A stretch of 37,308 nucleotides of DNA from DAOUMU01 sp034409055 (GTDB lineage: Bacteria; Chloroflexota; Anaerolineae; 4572-78; J111), in the NCBI GenBank assembly GCA_034409055.1, contig DAOUMU010000345.1:1-37308 (forward strand). Direction: 5' to 3'. The notes beneath the pieces were generated by a model. The model saw only the letters and a list, made by a program, of their open reading frames with translations, was not told where the DNA came from and ran no database searches. The position numbers were made by a program, and so were the translations under genes. Below are positions 1 to 6,769 of the stretch, one piece after another (the stretch's first letter is position 1; each line of letters begins with the position of its first letter).

Positions 1-152
1 AAAGATTGACCCTGCTAAAACTAAATATTTGTCAAATGCAGGGGGTATACGGTAGTGAATTTTCTTTAAGGTGAACCTCTTTCAAATTTTAAGGTTTACC
101 TGTTGGTACAATGTCAGACAATTAAGGTTGTAACGAATTAAGGAGATTTATC

Positions 153-3100
153 GTGAAAAACAACAATATTTCTATTCACTTGACCACCCGTTATTTGCTT
201 TCACTGCTAGCCATTATGTTATTCATGATGGCTTTACCCGTGGCGGCTCAAGGTCCGCCGGATGGAGACGGAGGTGAACAGCCAGACCCGACGACGGCCA
301 AACGTGCTCCCCAGGTTCGGGACGAGGGACGGCCCGTTCCTACCAAAGACCGGGCTATTATCACGGAAGATTTCGAAGCCGGGATCATACCCCCTTCCGG
401 CTGGACTCATCTCCAGACGAACCCCAACGAGACGTGGGAAATCGATACCGTCAACCCCTACAATGGCAGTTACCATGCCCACGTGTTATATGATCCCGCC
501 CTTCTCGATCAGGACGAGGTACTCTTGAGTCCCTCCTTTACTGCCACCTCCGGCGATGTATCACTGTGGTCCAAGGGTAGCCTGTATTGGTGCCGGGACA
601 CCAATGACAACTGTGACCTGGAGATCTGGTTCGTCAATGGGACCTGGGACTGGGGTGGTGGTGACGACGTCTATCTGGGTATAGTCGATAATGATTGGAC
701 CAGCACCTGGGCCTGGAGCCAATCCATTTTTGATTTTAGTGCTTATGCCTCCGGCAACCCGGCCCAGATAGCCTTTCGCTACGTGGGCAATGACGGGGCT
801 GAGATTGGTATAGACGAAATCGACATCAACTACTCCAGCGGCGGCGCCTGCGGTGATCCGCATGAGACCAATGACAGTCCGGGGCAGGCCACATCGATCG
901 GCTATGGTACCACCCTGACCGACCCTGACATCTGTCCGGCCGGTGATGAGGATTACTACGCCTTCAGCGGCAACGCCGGAGATCCGATTGTGGTAGATAT
1001 AGATGCCTCGGCCATTGGTTCCTCTCTCGATCCCGTTCTCCACCTCTACGATACGGACGGGATCACCGAACTTGCTGTTAACGATGACTACGACGGGTTG
1101 GATTCCTACCTCGAGTACACGCTTCCGGCTAACGGCACGTATTATCTGAAGGTGCGGGATTGGGGCACTCCCCACGGCGGTCCCGACTATTTCTATAACA
1201 TCTCTCTGGACATCGGTACTGTTACCCAGGCCAAGTGGACTTTTATGGTCTACCTTGACGGCGACAACAACCTGGAAGGAGCCGGCATTGACGATTTTAT
1301 GGAGATGGCCAGCGCCGGTTCGAACAACAACGTAAATATCCTGGTTCAGTTCGATCGTATCTCCGGCTTCGACAGTAGCTACGGCAACTGGACATCCGCC
1401 AAGCGTTTCCGGGTTACCCCTGGCATGGAACCTACTGCCGGGAGTGCCCTGCAGGACATCGGCGAAGTCAATATGGGCGACCCGCAGACTCTAATAGAGT
1501 TCGCCCAGTGGGGCATGACGAATTACCCGGCCGATCACTACGCCCTTGTCCTTTGGGATCACGGCAGCGGCTGGCGACTGAAGCCGGAGGAGATGCCCCT
1601 CCTCAAGGACATTGCCTTCGACGACACCAGCGGAGGGGATGGTTTGGACATGCCTGAATTACGCAACGCCATGGGGGTCCTGAGCAATGGTGGGGTGAAT
1701 CCTCTCGACCTGGTTGGTTTTGATGCCTGCCTGATGGGTATGATCGAGGTGGACAACCAACTCATACCCTACGCTGAGGTGCGGGTCGGTTCTGAAGAGA
1801 CCGAACCCTGGGACGGCTGGCCCTTCGACACGATCCTCTCAGCCCTGGTGAGTAACCCAAATATGTCGGCCAGCGACCTGGGCACAGCCATTGTGAACGA
1901 CTATTACGCCTCGTATGGCAACAGCCAGATCCAATCGGCCGTTGATCTGCAAACGGCCTATAACGCCCTCAACACAGCCGTTGACAACTTGGCGACGGCC
2001 TTGAGCAACGGGCTGGCTGATCACCACGCCGAGATTGCCACGGCCCGGGCCAACACCCAGGAATTCTTTTATCCGACCTACATTGACCTCTACGACTTTG
2101 CCGATCAAGTGAAACAGGAGGTGAATGACGCCACCATCGACGCGGCCGCCACGGCGGTGATGAATGCGGTCAACGGGGCTGTCATCCATGAGCAACACGG
2201 GACAAGCTGGCCCGGGGCGCACGGCATCAGTATCTACTTCCCGGAATCAGATCTCGGCTACGACAACAACTACGATGGGAACACAGGCTGGCTTCAATTC
2301 ACCGCTAACACCTTCTGGGACGAATGGCTCCACCTCTTTTACAACCCGCCCCTAACCGGTGATGTTATCTGGGAAGACGACATGGAATCCGGCGTCAACG
2401 GCTGGACAACCGACGGCTTCTGGCATCAGGTTCAGGATGGGGTCAGTCCCTATCCCGAAAGCCACAGCCCCACCCATAGCTGGTGGTACGGTCAGGACGC
2501 CACCGGAGACTATGACAATGGAGCCGCTAACTCGGGCAGTCTGACCTCGCCGGCCATCAATATCCCCGCCAGTGCCTCTGTCGCCGGCCTGAGTTTCTGG
2601 TCCTGGTACGAGACTGAGACCGACGGAACCTCCTGGGACCAGCGCTGGGTACAGATTTCTACGGATGGTGGTGCCACCTTCCAGGATCTGGTCCAACTAT
2701 CCGGCGACCCCATGCAAACCTGGCTCAAGCACACCCTTGATCTTTCCCCTTACATAGGGAGCCAGGTACATCTCCGCTTCTACTTTGATACCCTTGACGA
2801 TATCATGAACGACTATCGGGGCTGGTACATTGACGATGTAGCCATCATCGCGGATGATGTTCCTCCTTCCCCGGCCCTGCGCGTAGAACCGCCTGAACAG
2901 GAAGTTACTTCTACCGGGGGGACCTTCCAGGTGGAGGTTACAGTCGAAAATGTCGTTCATCTGGGGGCCTTCCAGTTCGATCTGGTTTACGATCCAACCA
3001 TCATCGAGTTCGTCGACGCGGAATTGGGATCTTTCCTGGGCAGTACTGGCTGTACAGTTATGGATGCGGAGACCCACACCTCTGGTCGCCTGACCTACGG

Positions 3101-4001
3101 CGGGCACATCGTCGGCACCTGCTTTGGCCCCAATGGAGACGGTCCGGTAGCCACGATCACTTTTGATCCAGTCGCCAGCGGTGAAAGTGACCTGATCCTG
3201 GAGAATGAACAACTCCTGACCTCAGACGATCCCCCCGGACCGATCACGCCGGTTGATCTATACCCCGGCCACGTCACGGTCAGACCTTGTTTCTTCGCTG
3301 ACGTAGACTGTGATGGTGATGTGGACATCGCCGACATCTATGCCATTGCCTTCCGGTATGGCTGCCAGTGCGGCGACGCTTGCTATGCCCCCATTTATGA
3401 TCTCAACAGTACCTGCTTCATCACTACCGTCGATATCCAGATCGCGGCCTGCTACTTTGGCTATCCCAGCGGAGATTTCAGCGCATGCTACACCCCGGCC
3501 ACGCTGCTTGTTAGCTCAGAACCGCCGGCAGATGAAAGAGCCGCGCCGACGGGCCTCGCCGTCCAAGTCGAACCACCGCTCACCACCCTGGACAGTGTTG
3601 ACCAGGTCTTCACCATCACTGTGGACGTAGCTAACGCCGACAATCTCGGCTCGTTCAACTTCGAGTTGAACTACGACCCGGCTATCCTTCAGGTGGAAAC
3701 TGTTAGCCTGGGAGGCACCCTACAGGGTATGGGCTTTACCCCGCAAGGACCGATCATCGCTTCTGGTAAGGTGACCTACGGAGCCGCCTCTATACATGCC
3801 GGTGGGCTCAATGGGTCCGAGACTCTGGCCACAATTGAACTGAAGACTCGCCGCGAGGGCAGCAGCGTCCTCGATCTGGAGAATGTGGAGGTATCCGACA
3901 TGGGTGGCAATCTTCAGTCGGTCACCGTCCAAGATGGCCAGGTACAAGTAGGCGCTCCCGAGCAGCCCACCATCTATCTGCCCATCATCCTCAAAGAATA
4001 A
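153..4001 (+). CDS. Secreted clostripain-family (C11) cysteine protease with PPC, cohesin and dockerin-like modules
   Basis: Predicted extracellular protease of 1282 aa. Modules in order: signal peptide (about 1-32, ending A-A-Q); beta-sandwich region (71-228); pre-peptidase C-terminal (PPC)-like domain (236-352); C11 peptidase (about 361-735) with candidate catalytic His470 in WDHGSGW and Cys526 in DACLMG; a second beta-sandwich (MAM/immune-inhibitor-like, 740-902); cohesin-like domain (908-1044); a dockerin/EF-hand segment (1048-1112, loop DVDCDGDVDIAD, second half degenerate); a second cohesin-like domain (1134-1267); tail IYLPIILKE. The start is GTG at 153, chosen for AAGGAG about 7 nt upstream. 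A TACAAT at 107-112 could be a -10, but no good -35 is visible. Clostripain relatives cleave after Arg and self-process; whether this one does is not visible. The gene stands alone and ends at a strong terminator. Confidence 0.88.
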   Translation: MKNNNISIHLTTRYLLSLLAIMLFMMALPVAAQGPPDGDGGEQPDPTTAKRAPQVRDEGRPVPTKDRAIITEDFEAGIIPPSGWTHLQTNPNETWEIDTVNPYNGSYHAHVLYDPALLDQDEVLLSPSFTATSGDVSLWSKGSLYWCRDTNDNCDLEIWFVNGTWDWGGGDDVYLGIVDNDWTSTWAWSQSIFDFSAYASGNPAQIAFRYVGNDGAEIGIDEIDINYSSGGACGDPHETNDSPGQATSIGYGTTLTDPDICPAGDEDYYAFSGNAGDPIVVDIDASAIGSSLDPVLHLYDTDGITELAVNDDYDGLDSYLEYTLPANGTYYLKVRDWGTPHGGPDYFYNISLDIGTVTQAKWTFMVYLDGDNNLEGAGIDDFMEMASAGSNNNVNILVQFDRISGFDSSYGNWTSAKRFRVTPGMEPTAGSALQDIGEVNMGDPQTLIEFAQWGMTNYPADHYALVLWDHGSGWRLKPEEMPLLKDIAFDDTSGGDGLDMPELRNAMGVLSNGGVNPLDLVGFDACLMGMIEVDNQLIPYAEVRVGSEETEPWDGWPFDTILSALVSNPNMSASDLGTAIVNDYYASYGNSQIQSAVDLQTAYNALNTAVDNLATALSNGLADHHAEIATARANTQEFFYPTYIDLYDFADQVKQEVNDATIDAAATAVMNAVNGAVIHEQHGTSWPGAHGISIYFPESDLGYDNNYDGNTGWLQFTANTFWDEWLHLFYNPPLTGDVIWEDDMESGVNGWTTDGFWHQVQDGVSPYPESHSPTHSWWYGQDATGDYDNGAANSGSLTSPAINIPASASVAGLSFWSWYETETDGTSWDQRWVQISTDGGATFQDLVQLSGDPMQTWLKHTLDLSPYIGSQVHLRFYFDTLDDIMNDYRGWYIDDVAIIADDVPPSPALRVEPPEQEVTSTGGTFQVEVTVENVVHLGAFQFDLVYDPTIIEFVDAELGSFLGSTGCTVMDAETHTSGRLTYGGHIVGTCFGPNGDGPVATITFDPVASGESDLILENEQLLTSDDPPGPITPVDLYPGHVTVRPCFFADVDCDGDVDIADIYAIAFRYGCQCGDACYAPIYDLNSTCFITTVDIQIAACYFGYPSGDFSACYTPATLLVSSEPPADERAAPTGLAVQVEPPLTTLDSVDQVFTITVDVANADNLGSFNFELNYDPAILQVETVSLGGTLQGMGFTPQGPIIASGKVTYGAASIHAGGLNGSETLATIELKTRREGSSVLDLENVEVSDMGGNLQSVTVQDGQVQVGAPEQPTIYLPIILKE

Positions 4002-4031
4002 CTGGACTGTTACGTTACCGACCACTAACAG

Positions 4032-4068
4032 CAGAGGCCGGGATACCTGTTCCCGGCCTCTGTTTATC
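4032..4068 (+). terminator. Rho-independent terminator after the C11 protease gene
   Basis: A perfect 12-bp GC-rich stem (CAGAGGCCGGGA at 4032-4043 pairing with 4051-4062), a 7-nt loop, then TTTAT. It lies 31 bp after the protease stop codon. It may also serve the convergent gene ending at 4136, although the T-run favours the plus strand. Confidence 0.85.
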
Positions 4069-4135
4069 CCGCAAGGTTTAAATACCGGCCAAAATGACCA
4101 ACGTCGATAATTCTGGTCTTCTCAACTTTGAACGA

Positions 4136-5257
4136 TCAAACATCCCGGCGATAGACCCGGTGCACCTTGTAGGGCTTAGCCCCCAACGTGGGCATATCGG
4201 CCAGCATATGTTTAACCGTGTCGGCCATTTGCACCAGGTCAGCATGTTCAAAACGACCGCCCAGGAGGTTCTTGCCCAGTTCAGCATAAAGAATAGCATT
4301 GCCGCCCAACCCCCGATATTGTTCCAGGATGCCCATGCCATTGACGTTAACCCAGGGCGTGCGCTCTCGCTCGACCAGCAACCTGAGCCAGCCAAAAGGA
4401 AATAGCTTGCCCCCGGTCCGCTGTAAAGCGGTCGAAATATCCAGAAAAGTGAACAAAAAACCGGCTATTTCATCCTGGTCATTGAGAATCAGTTTAATAT
4501 GTTCCGGCTGCACAATCGGGATCATGCGCCTGGCCAACTCTTTGGCCTCTGCCTGGGTTACCGGCACATATTCCCAGTTATCGACAAACACCTGGTTATA
4601 AGTCTCCATAAGCGCCGGTACCCATCGACGCACTTCGGCCCGCGAAGAAAATGTTTTTACCCGTAAACGGCGGCGCTTTTTCACCCGTTCCGCCACCCGG
4701 ATGACTCGCTCAGGTATTTCAAACGTATGGCCATTGACGTAAAATGAAGTAAAATCTATCTCTTTTTCAAAACCCAGTTGCTCCATAAACCGGTTATAAT
4801 AGGCATAATTGTAAGGAATGCCCATCGCCGGACGATGCTCAAAGCCCTGGTATAACATGCCGATGCCATCAAACGGCACAAATCCTTTGGGGCCGACCAG
4901 CTTATTGAGACCACGCTTCCGGCTCCATTCGATGACCGTCTCAAATAACCCCTGGGCCACCTCCAGATCTTCGATCGTGTCAAACAGGTAGAAAAAGGCG
5001 TGGCGCGCCTGGTGATACTCGTTGTAACGACGATTCTCCATAATACAGATGCGCCCCAGCAGCCGGTCACCTTCTTCAGCCACAAAGAAATCCGCGTCGG
5101 AGTGCAAAAAGTAAGCGCCGTTCCGATTGAGTTGGGCCAGTCCCTCGCTTGGGGGTAAGGGCACCCATTGGGGACAGGAACGATATAACTCATTAGGAAA
5201 TTGCACAAATCGGCGTGCCTCACGCCGGTTAGTCGTATCGATTTTCCGGATATTCAA
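4136..5257 (-). CDS. GNAT-fold N-acyltransferase-like protein (YghO-like)
   Basis: A soluble protein of 373 aa resembling the long GNAT-fold family often annotated as YghO-like or plain GNAT acyltransferase. Visible features are an N-terminal block with a hydrophobic strand (DFFVAEEGDRLLGRI), a central KLVGPKGFVPFDG block, and a C-terminal half with IAGFLFTFLD and a segment NGMGILEQYRGLGGNAIL that has the position and glycine pattern of a GNAT acyl-CoA-binding loop. The substrate is unknown. The start is TTG at 5257, supported by AAAGG about 9-10 nt upstream; no better ATG lies in frame near it. It is a single gene, convergent with the protease gene and divergent from the NUDIX gene, with its own likely promoter. 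Confident as a gene, moderately sure of the fold. Confidence 0.75.
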   Translation of the reverse strand: MNIRKIDTTNRREARRFVQFPNELYRSCPQWVPLPPSEGLAQLNRNGAYFLHSDADFFVAEEGDRLLGRICIMENRRYNEYHQARHAFFYLFDTIEDLEVAQGLFETVIEWSRKRGLNKLVGPKGFVPFDGIGMLYQGFEHRPAMGIPYNYAYYNRFMEQLGFEKEIDFTSFYVNGHTFEIPERVIRVAERVKKRRRLRVKTFSSRAEVRRWVPALMETYNQVFVDNWEYVPVTQAEAKELARRMIPIVQPEHIKLILNDQDEIAGFLFTFLDISTALQRTGGKLFPFGWLRLLVERERTPWVNVNGMGILEQYRGLGGNAILYAELGKNLLGGRFEHADLVQMADTVKHMLADMPTLGAKPYKVHRVYRRDV

Positions 5258-5297
5258 TGATTACAACCTTTTTCTAATCAGTATGGATTGGTGGCCT

Positions 5298-5327
5298 ATG
5301 ATACCATGTTAAGGGGGTATGTCACAA
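5298..5327 (-). promoter_or_regulatory. Sigma70-type promoter for the GNAT-like gene
   Basis: Read on the minus strand: TTGTGA (5327-5322), 18-bp spacer, TATCAT (5303-5298). The -10 is preceded by TGG, giving an extended -10 pattern. The predicted transcript start is near 5291, leaving a leader of about 34 nt before the TTG codon at 5257. Confidence 0.5.
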
Positions 5328-5353
5328 GTAAATGATACACCTAAAAACTGTTC

Positions 5354-5419
5354 GTAGTAACGACTTTAGTCGTTAATTACCTGCATTATGGGGCTAAAAA
5401 CGACTGAAGTCGTTACTAC
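5354..5419. repeat. 21-bp inverted repeat, each arm itself a hairpin
   Basis: The left arm (5354-5374) and right arm (5399-5419) are inverted copies with one mismatch in 21 positions. Each arm also contains its own 7-bp palindrome (AACGACT-N2-AGTCGTT at 5359-5374 and 5399-5414). The 24-bp centre is A/T-rich. The arrangement is REP/BIME- or MITE-like; no transposase or coding sequence accompanies it. I recall very similar ACGACT/AGTCGTT palindromes as dispersed repeats in cyanobacteria and Chloroflexota, but cannot verify that here. Confidence 0.7.
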
Positions 5420-5476
5420 CACCCTCCAAATATTGCCTTTTTAAGCACTCTCCTTTTATGCATCCCCGCTTCGTTG

Positions 5477-5485
5477 TGTTATACT
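5477..5485 (+). promoter_or_regulatory. Extended -10 promoter of the NUDIX gene
   Basis: TGT followed by TATACT (5480-5485) forms an extended -10 element. The likely transcript start is near 5492, directly ahead of the AAGGAGG ribosome site at 5498-5504. No convincing -35 is visible, which extended -10 promoters tolerate. The same TG-N-TATACT word occurs at 37008-37016. Confidence 0.5.
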
Positions 5486-5515
5486 GACCGGGTAAAAAAG
5501 GAGGCATGAACCCAT

Positions 5516-6040
5516 TTGAAGATGAAGCGACGTCTGGCCGGTTGGTTGCAGCATTTTCCCCCCCTCCGCTGGGGATTGAGGCTAGGCGTAAAATTGTTTG
5601 CCCCCAGGCACTATGTGGGAGCGGTGGGCGTGGTTTTCAACGATGCCGGCCAGATTTTGCTGGTTGAACACGTTTTTCGTCCTCATTGTCCCTGGGGGTT
5701 ACCCGGTGGTTGGATTGAGCGGGGTGAGAACCCGGCCGAAACCGTGCGCCGTGAGCTTGAAGAAGAGTTACAACTGCCAGTCGAAGTCAAACGTCTGTTG
5801 CTTTGTGAACCACAGGGCCAGGCACCCGGGGATCAAACCCCACCCGGCCTGGGAATCGCTTTTTATTGCCGCCTGGCCAACAATGAGGGCGAACTTAACC
5901 ATATTGCCCCACCCCTTGCCGCCTATGAGGTCCTCTCTATCGAATGGGTGGCGCCGGCAGAGATTGGCTGGAGTTTGACCCCCCTTGACCAAAAGGCCAT
6001 TGTCCTGGCCACAGAGGTGTTTGAACGTGAGCAATTGTAA
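5516..6040 (+). CDS. NUDIX hydrolase
   Basis: Predicted pyrophosphohydrolase of 174 aa for nucleoside diphosphates linked to another moiety; the exact substrate is unknown. The NUDIX box spans about residues 65-87 (GWIERGE ... REL-EEE-LQL): Gly65, Glu71, Arg79, Glu80, Glu83 and Glu84 fit G-x5-E-x7-REUxEExGU, but the final Gly is replaced by Gln86. The metal-binding glutamates are intact, so activity is plausible. A basic, amphipathic N-terminal stretch of about 35 residues precedes the fold. The start is uncertain: AAGGAGG at 5498-5504 lies 11 nt before TTG at 5516 and 17 nt before ATG at 5522, so TTG is favoured. An out-of-frame ATG at 5506 is ignored. The gene stands alone. Confidence 0.88.
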   Translation: MKMKRRLAGWLQHFPPLRWGLRLGVKLFAPRHYVGAVGVVFNDAGQILLVEHVFRPHCPWGLPGGWIERGENPAETVRRELEEELQLPVEVKRLLLCEPQGQAPGDQTPPGLGIAFYCRLANNEGELNHIAPPLAAYEVLSIEWVAPAEIGWSLTPLDQKAIVLATEVFEREQL

Positions 6041-6113
6041 CCGTAACTACTTCGACATGTCATACCATATTTTCAGCCAGAGACAGTAGGAAATCAACCC
6101 TCATAAGCATCAA

Positions 6114-6198
6114 TTTAGAGCATCAGACACGGGATGGAACGGATTTTACCGGTTGGTAATTGGTCAATCCGTTACGTCCTGTTAATCCGTGCTCTAAA
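6114..6198. repeat. Imperfect palindromic intergenic repeat
   Basis: The outer arms TTTAGAGCA (6114-6122) and TGCTCTAAA (6190-6198) are perfect inverse complements. Inner arms AACGGATT (6138-6145) and AATCCGTT (6166-6173) are also perfect, with degenerate pairing between them. It fills most of the 238-bp gap between the NUDIX and PPOX genes and has no ORF. It looks like a decayed dispersed palindrome or a long hairpin. Confidence 0.55.
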
Positions 6199-6278
6199 CC
6201 CTGGGGGCAAGTTAAGTAACAGAAATTCAAAGACACTGATTTATTAAACAAAATTGAACAATAACGGAGGGATTCATC

Positions 6279-6686
6279 ATGTCAAACCAAATTCCTGATA
6301 GTCACAAAGAACTGTTTGAGAAACCGGTCCTTGCCAACCTGGCCACGGTTATGCCCGACGGTCAACCCCAGGTTAACCCGGTCTGGTGCGATTATGGCGG
6401 TACTTACGTCCGGCTGAACTCAGTTAAAAGCCGGGTCAAGGATAAAAACATACGGGCACGTCCCCAGGTCACTGTGTTACTGGTCAATCCAGACAGTGTC
6501 TGGCATTGGATTGAAGTGCGAGGCACGGTCGAAGAAATCACCGAGGAAGGGGCGGAGGCTCACATCGATGCCCTGGCCAAGAAATACCTGGGGCTGGATA
6601 CTTATCCCTTCCGCCAGCCGGGCGAGGTGCGGGTGATGTATAAAATGAGGCCCACCCGCGTGAATGCGGTGGATATAAGGGGCTAA
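6279..6686 (+). CDS. PPOX-class (pyridoxamine 5'-phosphate oxidase-like) flavin/F420-dependent oxidoreductase
   Basis: A small split-barrel protein of 135 aa, full length for the family. The N-terminal half has the typical LANLATVMPDGQPQVNPVW strand pair, followed by the KSRVKDKNIRARPQVTVLL segment that normally contacts the FMN or F420 phosphate, then RGTVEEITEEGAEAHI and a C-terminal YKMRPTRV strand. Stand-alone PPOX proteins of this length from Actinobacteria and Chloroflexota are often F420H2-dependent reductases; others bind FMN or haem-type ligands, so the cofactor is unproven. The start ATG at 6279 has GGAGGG about 8 nt upstream. It is monocistronic, with a palindromic repeat upstream and a heptamer repeat downstream. 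Confidence 0.88.
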   Translation: MSNQIPDSHKELFEKPVLANLATVMPDGQPQVNPVWCDYGGTYVRLNSVKSRVKDKNIRARPQVTVLLVNPDSVWHWIEVRGTVEEITEEGAEAHIDALAKKYLGLDTYPFRQPGEVRVMYKMRPTRVNAVDIRG

Positions 6687-6689
6687 ACC

Positions 6690-6721
6690 GATTTACGATT
6701 TCAGATTTTGGATTTACGATT
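6690..6721. repeat. Heptanucleotide tandem repeat (GATTTNN)
   Basis: Four consecutive 7-mers (GATTTAC, GATTTCA, GATTTTG, GATTTAC) starting at 6690, followed by a partial GATT. The array sits in the short gap between two convergent genes. It resembles the short tandemly repeated repetitive (STRR) heptamers known from cyanobacteria. Two unrelated heptamer arrays occur elsewhere in the window (around 13021 and 36966). Confidence 0.6.
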
Positions 6722-6769
6722 GGGGCAGCGTCTCAACATTGTGATAAAGGAGGATATTTCTTAGTGCCT

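Noticed and set aside
561..1175. A 204-codon minus-strand frame within the protease gene.
   Set aside because: It is antisense to well-defined beta-sandwich and PPC domains, and its sequence resembles no protein.
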